From the NCBI GenBank assembly GCA_000507305.1, contig DF240057.1, forward strand, positions 72,088 to 136,087: 64,000 nucleotides of DNA. The letters run 5' to 3'. Positions 27,959-42,900 of the stretch are shown piece after piece. The stretch's first letter is position 1. Every line of letters begins with the position of its first letter. Position numbers and translations under genes: made by a program. Under the pieces are notes generated by a model. That model did not search any database and was not told where the DNA came from. It saw nothing but the letters and a program-made list of their open reading frames with translations. Source of the DNA: Breviolum minutum Mf 1.05b.01 (taxonomy: Eukaryota; Sar; Dinophyceae; Suessiales; Symbiodiniaceae).

Positions 27959-30900
27959 CTGATCCATGGCACAAGGCGAGCCAAAGAAATGGAGATGGAT
28001 CGATAGATCGATAGACAGACTGACTGGCAGACTGACAAACAGATTCCGTGATTGATTGATTGGTTGGTTGATAGATAAATACGCGTTCAAGCTCTGGGCC
28101 CCCCCCCTACAATGCTCATGGTACGGCAGTTACCTCCCCCACTGTGAAGAAAGGATATTGGACAAGATAGGATTAGAACATGTATGCTGAGAGAACTTAA
28201 TAGAAGCTAAGGTTAGATAGGATAAAATGATATCGTATATAGTCTGGTTCCAGAAAAAAGGTGACGCAAGAAGAGGTAAGATAGACAAGTATATAGAGCA
28301 AAAATCGTCCCCGCCTCCCCAACAGGAGCGGGGGTTCACACCAACCAACTCCCATTCAACTGCAAAGTGATACCAAATGATACTGTACGACACGATGCGA
28401 TACAATGTGATACATTGGTAAATAGGCAACCAAAGATATAGGAAATCGATAAAAGAAGGCAAGATTATGTGAAGAAAGGAAGATAGAAACAGCTCATGAT
28501 AGATATAGATGAATTAGAGCGCAGTTTACAACCCCGCAATGCCGCAAGACTAATAAATTTCGAGAGCTGCGAAGGGCTAGGTGCAACCGTTGAATACCAG
28601 GCGTCCGGAAGGGCAGGTATGAAATGCTGCATAACGCAAGGTCTCAGGCCCATACCATGGGGGTTGTCCGAAGGAGGCCGGGAACATAATGAAGCAATAT
28701 ATACACAATTATGGCTAGGGTTCAAAATGAGGCTCAACAAAAAACAAACTGGTTGACCAATTTTGAAATTTGAAATCACCGATCTTCAAACTATAGTGTT
28801 GATGCATACCTTCTATCTGTCATCAAAGCAACATCCAACTTAAAAAACCCAGCTTTCATCAATACATGTAGTGTTAATTTGCCTCAACTAAGGGATCTTT
28901 TCGCTCATCCCGTTCAGTTCTGGAACGATTCCGAGAAGGTTGCAGTTGCTTGCTTCCAGCCAACTCCCCAGAAAAACATGCCGATCTGTCGGGTGAATTA
29001 CACAGATTTCACAAAACTGAATTAACTGAGTCTGTGGATTCTATTTAGCTATACGAAACTGTATATATCATTTGGGATCACAATGTGAGACCGTGCAATC
29101 AAATACCTTTGACAATCAAACATCCCACCTAAAATGCGGATGTGTCTTTTTGGATGCCATCAAGTAGCACGTTGCTTGTTGTCCGCAGCGCCACCATGGC
29201 CACCCTCAATGTTTTCATAGTAAAAGGTTTGTTCCTGGAACCACAGCAGCAACCGGCTCAAATGAACCAACACAAAATGTACCAAAGAACCAACTCAAAC
29301 GAAGTACCCAAACGAAGTCATCAAGTATTCAACATATATTCAAAATTGTATGGGATTGTAGATATGTACATTTTTTTTCAAAAGTACGTTCACAAATTTG
29401 AATGCCAATAGATCAAAATTAGGTAAACCGAAAAAAACAGAAATTGGTAATTGAATATCCCAACAGTCAATCTTGGGGCCAACAAACCTTGAGGCATAAC
29501 CATATACTTCAAGCATTCCTTGCTAGCACTCCTGAGCCTGCTGACAGGTGGTCAGCGCTTTGGCAAGTGTGTCCCCGGAGTTTGGTGGTTTCAATCTACC
29601 GCATCCGAGCAAAAATATGAATCGGGTCTTTTGCTCCAAGGCAAAAACAATTTGACAAACCTGACCGCATGAAGTCATGGAATCAAATTGGTGGCACTGC
29701 GAAATCCCCGACCCATAACTAAAAAAATGTAATGTTAGAACCACTCCATGAATAAACACTTGTGTTGTATCATATTGAACCATTGCCTTCACCATCGACT
29801 CCTTGGCCGTGGGATGGGACAACAACTTGGCCACCATCTTGCGGGCATGACCTCCGACAACCGGACGTTTCGGCATGGAGACATGCAGCAAAAAAAACAG
29901 AAATAAACTCAATACACGTGCGCCATGTTAATGTTGGCCTCCCACCAAGCTGTACAAATTGGGATAGTGGAAAGGCTTCACGTGAGGTCGCCACGCAAGA
30001 AGACTTTGTTAGTGCAATCCTTTCAGTGGGAAACCACGGGATACACGTGCATTCAAAAAACGAAGAGGTACATTTTAATGAAATTTGAAGGCACACGTGA
30101 ATAGTACGCAATACACAGAATTTTACTATACACATGAATGTACGTCCTTTTTGAGGCTGCTTTTCGCCTGTCGATACGCAAATGAAAGAACTATTCAGAA
30201 AACACAATACAACCCACCCATTCTTGAACTATACCAATAGAACATATTGAATACACCGATATGAGAGTTTATGGTGCACAATTCGTGTAAGATGGTGCGC
30301 ATTTCGTATCCGCTACACTTACGGAGAAAATGTTGCTCCAATCATTGCTCCAACTACTTTTTCGCGCAATGGGTTCTGACAGGCCAAAAATCACGCAGCA
30401 CCTTCTTTGCTCAGGTTTCCGACATGGTTGCTCCATCTGAAAGTGTTGCAAGAACAGACTTGCATTTCACACTCTTTTTTTTGTGGTTCTCTAGCTAGAA
30501 TATGGTCACCCCAAAAAATGTCTATGATCTTCTTACTGTCAGTCAATGATATCTTCCAAATGCCTTCGGATTAAAGATCGCGCGGGTGAGGGACCGGGTG
30601 GTTTAACTGCACACGCACCATCTGCTCGTTTCATCCAGTCACTGTTTCTGAATGCCAACCCCGATCCAACCCGCTTGTCGGTCCTTACTTCTGAATACAT
30701 CCCCAAAATATAGCTATATGGTTCTAATTGGCTGGTGTGGCCATACCTCGTAGCCGCCGAAATGGATGACTGCACGAAGAGAGCAGATGGTGTGCACCAC
30801 GATTCCACTTATGTAAGATAGGATTCCGGCTCTTCCGTAAACATTTTATGTATTCGGGGCTGCGCTCCTTCCGATCTATCGAAAATGATATGGCCCAATA

Positions 30901-33900
30901 CAATCCAATACACAATATGTATTCGATTACGCGAGTAGAATTGATGGTGAAAAAAACGTCGCGCACCTGACCTTCTCAGAATAGAGTAATGTAAATGTAT
31001 GATAATGATATGGGGCCAAGGCTGCTGACCTCAACGTGACACACGCAAGTCACATGACTTCACAATTTGATCACACACACACATGCAATGAAATGGCAAG
31101 AACTGACAAACACAATGCACAATTCAAACATATCTGCTCCCACGAGGTGGTTAGGAAGATCGGGAACTTCACAACACTGCGATGGAGACTTGACATGAAC
31201 TTCCCATAGGCCTGGATGAACGCGATCATCTTTGGTGGAAGTCACAAACCTCAGTTTTTAGGCTTTTCAAGGTGCTTTCCACCAACCCAAAACAAAAATA
31301 CAAACCATTCATGGTGATGGCAGTCCCAAAGCATATGGTATGAAAAGGAAACAAAGGCAGTGATTTGAGAAGCACTGAAAACCACCCCAATCGTGGTTCT
31401 TAGGAACCTTCTCATTCGAGCGGAAATCTTGTTGGCCTGGAGGAAGAATATTGACTTGAAACATATTGTTTAGACATGCATTCAAGAATGACACCTTCAG
31501 CAAACCTGAGCTCATTTTTAACACACATTTCGATGATCATTATCACCACCATCATCATCATCATCATCAAGAATATGATCATCATCATCATCATCATCAT
31601 CGTCATGACTAATTATCAAAATCACCATTCTCACCCTCATCACAATAGGATTCCGTCAGGAAGCAATGCTGCTGGATACGTGGCATCTTCCTGAGATACA
31701 CAGGGGTGCATTTGGCCCAAACACCAAGCGATCAACGGCCATGATGAAACGGGAAACAAATCGAACACTATCTCAAGTACATTAGCGAACATTGGACTGG
31801 AAATGGTGACATCTGTGATGACACAAAAGTCAATATTCACACTCCACAATATTCCAAGCGCATATGAGATTGCTACTAATTCTACCTGATCTGTCAGCAC
31901 CTCTTGCAGGTACAATTCTAAGTGTACTGTCGTTGTTGAAGGTACCAAAGTGTAAACCAAAAAAAACGCAGGAAACACATCTCTTTATGGAGGGCAATAA
32001 CAGCTGCGCAAGATTGCACAAGCATTTGCAATATGATCAAGAAACTTGTCTCGGAGCACTTCTGTGGAGAGTGGGATGAAACATAATGTGCTCAGGCAGC
32101 CGGCATGATGGAAACCATTCACAAGTGGCACTAGAGATGGTGTATCGATGCCATTTCATGAATATGCTATACTGGTTTCCAAAAACCGTGTACATTGCAT
32201 CATAAAACAGGCCCAATGTAGCGAAAAAAGAGTCAGGTTCTGCAGCCACTTGTTGATGTAACGCCCAAAAATCAATAAGCGAAAAGGAAAGGGGATTGAA
32301 AGCAGTGGTCTCGGGGTCCTAATCTTACCAAAAGGCAGTACGGTCACAGCAATTTCTTATGCACTTCCGCTTGCGATCAGGTCTTTTTCTTGTAGCCAAG
32401 TGAAGTGCAGCCCACCACAACAGCTGTAGGTGGCCCAAAAGTCAGGGGTGGATACTGTACGTTCATAGGATACATCTTTTATACTTCAGGCTGGAACTTC
32501 CTTGTTGTTCATTGCATTGAGGATGACTTGCCCAATCTCAGCTGCTAAAATCAAGATCCACAGGAGGGCTCTTCGGGGGGAAAGGAAGGGCAAGTGGGGG
32601 CAGGAACTGACTTAACATGATACAGCGGAGAAGTAGCAGCCGACCCCAGGAAGGAAGCGGAAAAGAGTTACATATCCCTCAGATTCTTCACCGAGGGAAT
32701 CTCTAGCTGGGGATTCAACAGAACCTGACCATCAAAACCAATACCTATGATCTTACCCAAACCTCCCTTTCATTTTCAACTAAGGTGCTTTATAAAGATG
32801 GTATGGCGAATATTGATGTAAGAAATCCTCCCAATCGCTGGTGCTTGGATCACCTGGGCAAGGCCGAACAGCCCACGAAAATCGATTGGGACCCACAAAA
32901 CCCCATTTCTATCCAATGGTTTTTTCAGCCTTTTGGACCTATAATTCTGCTGGCATACATTGTACATTAATATGCACAACAAATCTGTGGAGTACATATC
33001 CAGGTGTTTTATGGTGTTTCGGCATGTCTGCAACAATAGTTCAATCGTATTCATCCATCCGTTTTTGTGTATTTTAGCTTTCACCTCTAAACGTGCCTGT
33101 TGTGTGATAAAAAAAAGAGCAGCACGACTTCAACCGTTGTCAAGTGGCCATACTCACCCATCCAACTTGCCCCAGCCAGCAGTTGGCTGAAGCGTTTCCT
33201 TGCAAGTCTATGACAAAGGGCTTGATTTTGGGCAAAAAACTCTTCCAAACACACGTCAAACTACCTGGTTCTAGGAGATTGTAGTGATATTGCGAGTGCA
33301 AATTGGATCCATGGCTGGCCGTTCTCGTACTGGATGGACCTATTCATGATATCTGTGCTGCTACCAGTACCACCTGACTGCTGAAAGGGGTGCTCTGCTT
33401 ACTGCAAGGCTCATCAAACAATCTTGTGTTGAGAAGGGTGGAAATGACCCAGTCCCCAACGATAGTGAGTCGATTTTGATTTCGGAAAAATATCGAAGGT
33501 TCCCTCTGTTAGATCACTACTTGAGGGCTTTTAAGATTCACCCAGATTTATTGATACATACGCAAACACAAAAACACATCTCCCTTTCTTGTCTACATGT
33601 ACTAGCATAGACATGCAAACAGTCTATGGATCTGAAAAATCTACTGTAAAGGGCATATCATTGCAAGGTCGTTGAACAATGAACTGTAGATACACATTTT
33701 CACTGGCCAGAGTTTGTTGAAAACTTAGGTCAGGCGCGTGCCGGTGTACATGTCGATATATGTTAAAGTTCTTTGAAGCCACGTGAAGTTACAGCAAAGG
33801 TGAAAATCCTGAAATCGAATCCAACAGGGAATAGAAGGAATGGGAGTATGCCAGTCTTGCGATGTACACATATAATCATTGCTATATATATAATTATATG

Positions 33901-36900
33901 TATCTATATATAGTTCGCATATAATATCTTTGTTTGTTTGTGACAGGGAATCGGGTCAAGAAGAAGCGAATATCAGGATGCTTGATAATGAGCAAAGGGA
34001 GTGACTCAGGGCGCCAAATGGTGAGCATCTATCATCATCTGTCATTTATTGTCAGCCTGCATCAAAATCATACCTAAGTAAAACTTGAAGGATGTAGTCT
34101 ACATGTCAAATGCAACCATGGACATGCCCTGTCCCCTTTTGTGGGCGAGCCTCATGTCTCAGGAATCAGGATTCCATGCACCCTAATCTCTCATCCAGAT
34201 TCCTCCTGGTTGCGCTTTGTTACGGCCAGCAAACCTTGAGGAATGAGTGCAGCCCAGCTTCATGTCGAGTAAAGGCACTTGACACACCACAGCACCCAGT
34301 AGCTCACGCTTCTCTCGCACCAACCTTATGTCAAGGAAAAAAGGCAGGTCGTAAGTCCATGTCCATAAGTTTCTTCTTCAAGGCTTCCCTTCTGCCGGAC
34401 GTGGAAGGGAAGTGGAAATTACGGTAAATTCAAGATTCCTAAGTCATACAAACAGTTCTAAAACCACCCTCTGTGATGTGACAATGTCCTTTAAGGGAAT
34501 GTGTTCCGCATCCTAAAAAAACCATCGTTTGGAACTTGAATCATGCATGAGTGTACAGTGTGAAGATGTCGTGATGGGAGATTGATGTAGATTGATGGTT
34601 CCTCCATAATCCTCATTTGCTCATAGTAAATTCCGAGCTGAATAAGTTGGCCAAATTATGCTGGGAGTTCCAGGATTCCACCGCTCTGTGGAGAGGGTGC
34701 CCAAACAAAGTGAATTGTTTTTCTACGTTGTCAGTTTCGGAACAAAAATAGTGAACAAAGACTTGAATCACATTGAAAGTAAGTACTTGAACATGTAGTG
34801 CATTTCATGCCGGAACGCATAAATAACATTTTGAATCATTTTGACACGTTATATCGTTCATTCCAACCTCAACCTCCACTGCGCCAAGAGGCATGTTTCC
34901 AACCTCAGAGATTCTTTTGTTCAGGCTGAGAAGGATTGAACAACATGGGACGTGGCATGTGTGCTAGCAGCTAGGGCAAACATCCTAAAAAAAGAACAAG
35001 AAAGCTTAGTGGCTACATATGTATACATAGTTGCAAATTCTTAGGAAGCCTGCAAGGTCATTGAACGCGTGGACAGGGTCTAACTCTGCAGGCTTCCTTC
35101 CTTTCAGCCCACGAGTGGTTGGGACAGAGAAGGCAGCCTTTTTTGTGCCTATTTGCAGGGATTGAAAGGCCATACCAATGTGTACAAAACACAAAGGTTC
35201 TGGTTCTCACAACAAGGATGAAAGATAAAACAACATCTACAAAACATGCGATCACGTACCCCTCTACTAGAGACCCCGCTCTATTTTGCAATTATACAAA
35301 ACCTTGCTGAAAGCATGCCATTTTGTCATAGACAATCAATATCATAATATCAATTAAACATACGTAATTAAATAACTAAAGTGTAATTAAATAACTAAAG
35401 TAGGCGCAAATAAAACGCATAAGAGCACCATCCAACAGTTTGTCAAAACACATGGCTCCAAGTAACTAACAACCCGCCATTGGAGCCGCCTTTCACTGCA
35501 AGCATAGATCGGCTGGTTACCTTTCGCTTCCTCAGGAGTTTCTACCAAAAACTTGGAAACGACGCTTGTTGCAATCACAGTTAAGAATTCAAAGGACCAT
35601 TGAGGAAGGGTGAGTTTACCATGAAATTTGTAACTTCACAATGTCTGACTAGTAACAATATCAGGTGAACAATTACCACTAAATCACCAAGCTCTAAAAT
35701 CTAGAAAGGGAGCATCGTCCTTCGCTAAATTGCCGCATCGGTCGTTTAGATGTCATGTTTTCGTATTCACTGGACTAGTGCTAATTGGTATTTAAGCTAA
35801 AGTAGAGGCAAGGAATATTAATAGGGTTACTAGGGATATAGAGCCGACAAATGTTTGATCTTGCAGCATGACCATCCTGCACAAATCTGTGGGGTCGGAT
35901 TTGCCGGTCAAAGAAATTGACACACCAAACTGGTAACCCAGCCAGGAGTAATTTCTGGACTGGTAGCCAGAAGAGTTTGCAGTTTCCTGCCTCTTGGAAA
36001 CTCGGTATTCGTTTCATGCTTCCTTCCTGCCAAGCCATGGCAGTATTTCAACCCTCCGATTGACCCTGCTGAGTCTCTCCGCTTCAATAACAAGAAGAAA
36101 AATTACCAGAAATCACAATGGATGGCTTGAGAATAGACAACATGTAGTATAATGAGTTCCAAAATATCTAGAATCCAGTTGGGGGATAGTTGCGGTTAGT
36201 TTTGAAAGCCATGAGCTGCAAGTCTGGAACAGTTTGTGCCGGAGGATATTGCTTTCCCATCGTCGTTGGTTCTGGACTGAAAGATACTCAAAGACATGCA
36301 TTGGGAGACACATCCCAAATCCCAAATTTGAGTCAAGTGATGCTAAGCGTCAATAGATCTTCGGCCACGGCTTCAAAGTCCTCGTAAGCCTTCTTACCTT
36401 ACCAGTGCTCAAGCTTTAAAAGACTTCTACGTGATTCGGATGTCAAATGTCAAAGGTGATCAAGAAGCATGGTCGCGAACTCCGTCCTTTGGTGAATGCA
36501 TGGTGAGCAATGAAGCAAACAATGGAAAATCTACTTGGGATGACTTCCGCAAAGTCACTCCGATTGCCAAATCTGGATACATCTAGCATCTAGCAAGACT
36601 TCCCCTGGCAACTTGCTGAAATTTGCTGGATGAGAACCAATCCGTGTCCTTTTTACCTGCAAACTGGAGGATCAAGTGCCGCCAGTGCCGGTTGTCGGCT
36701 CAGCACATTAATTCTGAAACTGTTATGATTACATGCAACACAAGCGATGCAAGGCAAACTCGGCCAACCAATGGGCAACTTTACACACAATGCGCAGCAC
36801 ATGGCATCATGGCCTACAGTCAAAATCAAACAAAAAAAACAAATAATATCTGTCCTGTAGTGGATCAACTTCAAAACTTTGCAGGATGCTTCTGCACGCC

Positions 36901-39900
36901 ACATATCTTTGTTCACATCTTTTTGGAGTTTGGGAAACAGGTTGGCGAAGCAACAGTGCCAGAGATTCAAAGGACATCAAAGGACATTGCCTTCCGTTCG
37001 GATATCTTGGGACACCCCGTGGAGTTGTGCATCACCCTCGGGGAGTCTCAAGATCCGTACCGGTGCCGGTGTGCAAACAGCGGCGCTGGGGCAAGCTCGG
37101 CGCGCAGTTGCCACTCAGGGGACAATTGCTGGAGCATTCGTGTAGCGCACAGCATCACCGGTGATCCAATCACCTAAACACGCAGCATTTAGGAAGGAGA
37201 GGCTCTTGCCCACTGGCTGGAACCCTAAGAATATATTGATTCAAGACCTAACAGATCTTTCAAACCCCATCTACAACAAATGAGTTTTCAGGATGGACAA
37301 GAACCAATATTCATTTCTTGTATCCTAATTTTTTTGGGACCCAAAACGCTACCTTTGGCAAATCAAACATCTACATAATGAGATGTGAAATCTACCCTTC
37401 GGTGATGGTACAGCAGCGTGCTAGAATCACGAAGGTTAGTTCTGTTCAGGATCACATGATCACCGCTCCGATACCTCCTCGCTTCAGCCAAGCTGCTGAT
37501 GTCTCGATTCACTCCACCGTTAAAGGCCTTCAAATCACAACGCTTGCTCATGACCTGAACGGACACGAGCCGCGGCACCACATCTGGAATCATCCAGTAT
37601 GACTCGTCGCCCAATCATGCCCAACAATCCCTCCCAGCAGAAACTATCGGGCGGCCTGGAAGTTCCAATGGTAGCATTTCACATCACCTACCGCGGGAGA
37701 ACACAGACTGCAGGCTGTCAAGGGAACACAACACATGCGGAGTTCAAAATGTCTAATGCAAACCCCTTCGAAGTTAAACGAGGCTGAAAAATCACCAAAT
37801 GCTTGATGAATTGGAGTGCCTATGAGATCTTACCTTGCCGTTAATGTTCACAGAAGGAACCATGATTCAATCAACATTTATAGGGTCTCAACCGTCTATG
37901 ATTATGACTTGGGTACGGTTCACAATCATTGACAATGACCCCCAAAAAATGACATGAGCCCTGTGGCACAACTTATTGATACATATTGAAGCAATGTCGA
38001 TGAAGTCATTGGATTTCTGTTTTCAATTGATCCCATGTTCTGCTACAATTTAAATCTGCCAAGTGGGCGCCACTCACCTGTTCGAAACAAAGCCAACCGC
38101 TACTTTCAAAGTACAGTAGCCAAATCCGCAAAACCCTTGCGGTCGGCGGTAGACTTACATAAACTAGGATGCAACGCGCAAACACTTACCATCTGCTGCC
38201 ATGCTTGCTGTCAAGACTTTCGTGCTACATTCTATCTTGATGCTGGAAGACTTGTGAAGAAAGTCCTGAAGAGGAACTGGTCAAGAATGTTTCCGAACTT
38301 CTAGGTTTGCAGTTGGATTCTGCTTTTCAGCAACATAGAAATCCTTATATAACAAAGGCAATTCTCGTCAACCGCCAAATGGGTTCAGTGGTTACTTGAA
38401 CAAATGTTTAATGGAAACCATGAAGTGTTTGATGCTGGGTGGGGCTAGGTCCGCAGCTAGGATTCCTTGGGTAAGAACATCTACGCCTGGACACTTCAAA
38501 ATGGATCCCGAAAGCAGAGTCATGCAAAGCGATAGCCACTAAACGATCTTGCTTTTTCAAACACCAATTTTCGGATCTCCATTTTCCATTTCCTTTGGTC
38601 AATCATCATTCAAGTGCAGTTGAGATTGTACTTATACAAACAACTAACAATTCCACCCAGGCAGTCTGAAAGCAGCCACCCCCCTCTGCACCGTTAAAAA
38701 TCAACTGCCAACAATATAAATGAGAAGCTAGCAACTTTCAGCCCAAAAGAAACACTTGATAAAATATTTCGCAAACGCAAACCTGGCAAATCTGGAATGG
38801 ATTCCCCTACCAAACCAGAACTTTCTCAGGGTTTGTCCCTGCACGAAGTGTTCAAGGAAACACATCCCATTTTGCGATTGGAAACCAGGGCACTCTCGCA
38901 GGTCATGGCGCAGCTCACAGGGTCCTTGACATTGGGCACGCCGTTGATGTAATCTCCATAGAGCCAGCAGCCCTTGTTGCCGATAATGTTGGCCTACACG
39001 CCGAGGCAAGAAGCCAAATGACCCCCCAAAAAAAACAAAAGAATGCATAGATTTTAATTTTTTTTGTGCTTCTTTCCGCTTCAACACCCCCCAACCAACC
39101 TCATTGGTCATGGTCTCACCAGGCAGAATCACATTCACATCAATGCAATTCATGGTGTGTTGGGTATCATTTTTGGCCCAAAGCTCCGAGGTCTGAAAAA
39201 GGCAGGTTCCCATGGGCTACAATCTTTGAATCGGACTAAGTCTGCCAATCTTCGGCGGGTTTCCAATGCCTGGAATATGAAAAATGGCCGTACACGAAGA
39301 AAACATGATGAACGTGTCGGATTTGCCAACCGTCCAAAGGTTTTACAAATATCTCAACAGGTTTGGGAGTCAAAACGTTGATATTCCAAAAACTGAACAA
39401 ACACTAGGAGATGGTTTGGTTCGGAAGAGCCGTAAATGATAAACTTCTTCAAGCTACAACCATGACGTGTTTCTACCATTGACGGGGCAGTGCCTTAGCC
39501 AAGGCATTCAAGTAGAAATCACGGTGGAAGGCAATGAGATTGTCGCCTGGGAGCAATTGCAAAGTGGGTTTCAACTCATTGGCAGAAAATGAGTTGCTGC
39601 ACTCTTCTTTGCTGATGGTTGCATACAAAATGAGTGTGCAGTACTCATAATTGTGTAGATGCGTACATATATACTATATATACATATACAGTCATATACA
39701 TGGAAAATGCTTATCAAACCACCTAGCAGAATTCTGAGGGCACATGCATGCAAACAGTCTCTGAAACTCTAAGACCTTTAGAATTCAGAGGTAGGAAGAA
39801 CATCAAAAGCAAACAAAGGCTTCTGTTTTGCTAAAAACAACTCATCAAACTTGATAAATGCGCATCACCAACACTCACAATCAAACAACATGTATGCGGG

Positions 39901-42900
39901 AATGAACTTACTATTATTGATCATTGGGTGATGGGAAGGCATTGTATGTGCTTCCAAAAGCATCTCGATCTATGCTTGAATTCGTCAGATTTATGATGTA
40001 TACTGTAAAATCATAAGCACTTGTTTGCATCTTTTTGCAGAAATCCAATTCCACAGTAATTACCAAGCTGAAAAACTAGTTCAGATCAGAATAGACATGT
40101 AAATCAACAAGTATAGGCGTATAAGTGATGTTTCAGGGCCCCCCCTCCACCCAAAAAACTCTTTTCCCTCTCTCTCTGTCTCTACATATACGTATATGGA
40201 TGGTTCATCATGTTGGGGATCTCCATTGGGTTTCGCCACAACCACTCAGCCTTCCAAGTCAGCTGGAGGATCTGGGTCCACAGAGCCACCAACCTCAGTG
40301 AAAAACCAGTCAGCAGTTGAGCTAAGACAAAAATTCAAATTGGAACCGAGATCTTATCGGACATACATTGATGTTATATAATAGCTATGTAAATAAATGC
40401 GTATCCACACAATGTGTAACCACACATATGTAATGCAATGTCATGTCATAGAATGTAAGGTAATGGACATGTAATAGAATGAACATGTGATGCTATGTAC
40501 TGGTTACTGGACTCTACTGGAATATTTTTCTCAGGCATGTATGTATGTATGTATGTATGTATCTATGCATACATGCATACATGCATGAATATTGATACAT
40601 ATATGATGAATCATGATTATCTGTTGATAATATAATGATGTTCTCTCTCTCTCTCTCTCACTGTACATCTTGGAACACATACTGATGCTAATATGAATGT
40701 ATATACCCCATGGTTCCACCTTGTGTTGGATGTTCTACTCGGTGCTACATCTAGTGCTAATCATGCTTCTTACATGCACGTTCTAGATCGTTCTAGGTCA
40801 TGTTTTATGTCCATGTTAGGTTTGGACGCTGGGCTTCTGCCTCTGCATGCAATGGAGATATCATTCTGCATGTCTTGCTGCATCCAAGTTGCTGGTGTCA
40901 CAGGCGCTGCTGGTGCCACAGGTGCTGCTGGGGCTGGAGTTACCACCGGTGCCGCAGGAGCCACGGGCGCAGGCGTCGCAATTGGAGCAGCAGGGGCCAC
41001 GGGAGCGGGCGTCGCAATTGGAGCAGCAGGGGCCACGGGAGCGGGCGTCACAATTGGAGCAGCAACTTCCGGCTGCTCTGGTGCCTCTGGAATCTCCTTA
41101 GATTACTTGAGGTCAAGGTGGACTTGATCAAAAAAGTCTGCCCCTAAATCCATCAGCAGCTCGCCCACATGCATCTCAAAAAAAAACAACCTCAAGTTGA
41201 GCAACCCATGATCGCATGTCATTTTAATTGCTGCAAGCAAGTTGCGGGCTCCACTGGCGCAGCAGCCACTGGCTCTTCCGGCACTGCAGGGCTTTCAACG
41301 GGAGCGGCGACTTCCGCTGCAGGCGCGGGAGGTGTTTCGGAAGACTCGGTGGAGGGAGTCTCCTAGCGGCCAAACACGGCTGGGTGGGTCGAACATAAAT
41401 GGAACAATCAAAGATGAAAGTGTTGGATAGTGTCAAATATATTCAAATATGTCAAATTCAAAAAAAACAATTGGTTTTGTCCATATCATAATGTACATAT
41501 AGAATCATAGAAATATGAATAATTTTAGAAGTATATTATGTTTGTAGTTCCTGGCAACCTGTTTGTAATTCATGGCATGATTTAAGTCAACCATGTTCTC
41601 AAACCCCACTTAGATTGGAGCCCCTTGCAGCCCCTGGCTCCTTGCTTGTTTTTGCAGGCGACTGATGGGAGCTGGAAAGGTGAATATAAACACCCATAAT
41701 TTACTATCTTTTTGATATCTTTTGTTGTCTTTTTACAGGATGAAAACAACATAACGTCTACCCAAGACAGTTGTATCTTTTCGATATTTCAAATGATTGA
41801 TCTACAAGTTCCAACAGTGAACCATTGTTAGACGTCACCATTCCCGGCGAAGAACAAATTGGAGTGCAATAGATAAGAGTTGCAAAATCCGCAAAGACCA
41901 AACACCGAACAACCTACAAACTGCCGTGACTTTTTCATCCTTTTTCCCCGTCCCATCCAGGCTCCTGAGCGAAGCTCACGACAAGCACGGCGAGCACAGC
42001 CAAGATGCGTGCCATTGAGGCAGAACAAATTTGGCTGATGGAAACAAAAGCCGAACTCTGTAGAGTGTGAGATCGCTTGGGCTTTGAAATGCGGAGATTA
42101 AATGCATCCAAGTCAAGCAACTAGGCAATGGGACACAGCCACATAAACTTCCAGTTCAAACAGGATTCTTTGAGATCTTCAAGGCATCCACCAAAAACAG
42201 CAAAGAGAATTAAGTTTCAACACTGAAACAAAATCATGTTGGATAAAACAGGACGGAAAGTTGTGTCATCAACGTCTTAAAGGTGGAACAGTTGCTCATT
42301 ATTATTTTTGATTATCATCCTGATCCTGGATTGGCATTTGTAAAATCTTGGATCACCCATCGTCTTGGCCCAAAGGCAGTTTCACCACCAAGGTGCGATT
42401 GGCCTTTTTAGCCTTGGCTCACGGTGTGTCACCCGTGTGGTTCCAATTTTGAAGGACACCAAGAAGGATTTAGTACCCTAGCAGCCTATAGCAGGCCGTG
42501 CCCAACAGCTACATACGAAGTACGCATACTTCAGTTATCGCTAGTGTTTGGATTGGAGGGGACAATAATTTCACGAAATCAACTTGGTGTTTTTTTGACA
42601 CGTCCTGCCCCCCCCCTTTCTTGGTGGGTGTCCTGGTTTTCTTCAACAATCTAAAAACATCTAGAACAACACCATCATATTGAAAACCACTTTGCAAGTG
42701 CATAATGAACCAATGTTTACTCTAATGTAGTCTAATCATTCTCTCATCCTAGAGTGGATTCTTTTCCCTCATCAATCAAAACCACCACTTCTTCATTTTA
42801 ATGCAGCTCAAGGGCTGCTTGATGCCATCGAGGTCCATATTCACCGCCCCCACGGATGTTGGCATCAATCCAGACTCCACCATGCTCCAACCATCCCACA

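Noticed and set aside
27900..28080. GATA/GACT/GATT repeats as a possible CRISPR or regulatory array
   Set aside because: Short degenerate tetranucleotide drift with no spacers; ordinary simple sequence next to the last peptidase exon.
34640..34700. Minus-strand TERWNPGTPSIIWPTYSARN as the S9A segment that follows PLLDM
   Set aside because: It lies upstream of the PLLDM exon in gene order, so it cannot be that segment unless the locus is rearranged.
40693..41127. Collagen-like Gly/Ala/Thr-rich protein on the + strand
   Set aside because: The minus strand gives an Ala/Pro-rich reading with matching splice sites on the strand of the surrounding exons; the + reading is its shadow.
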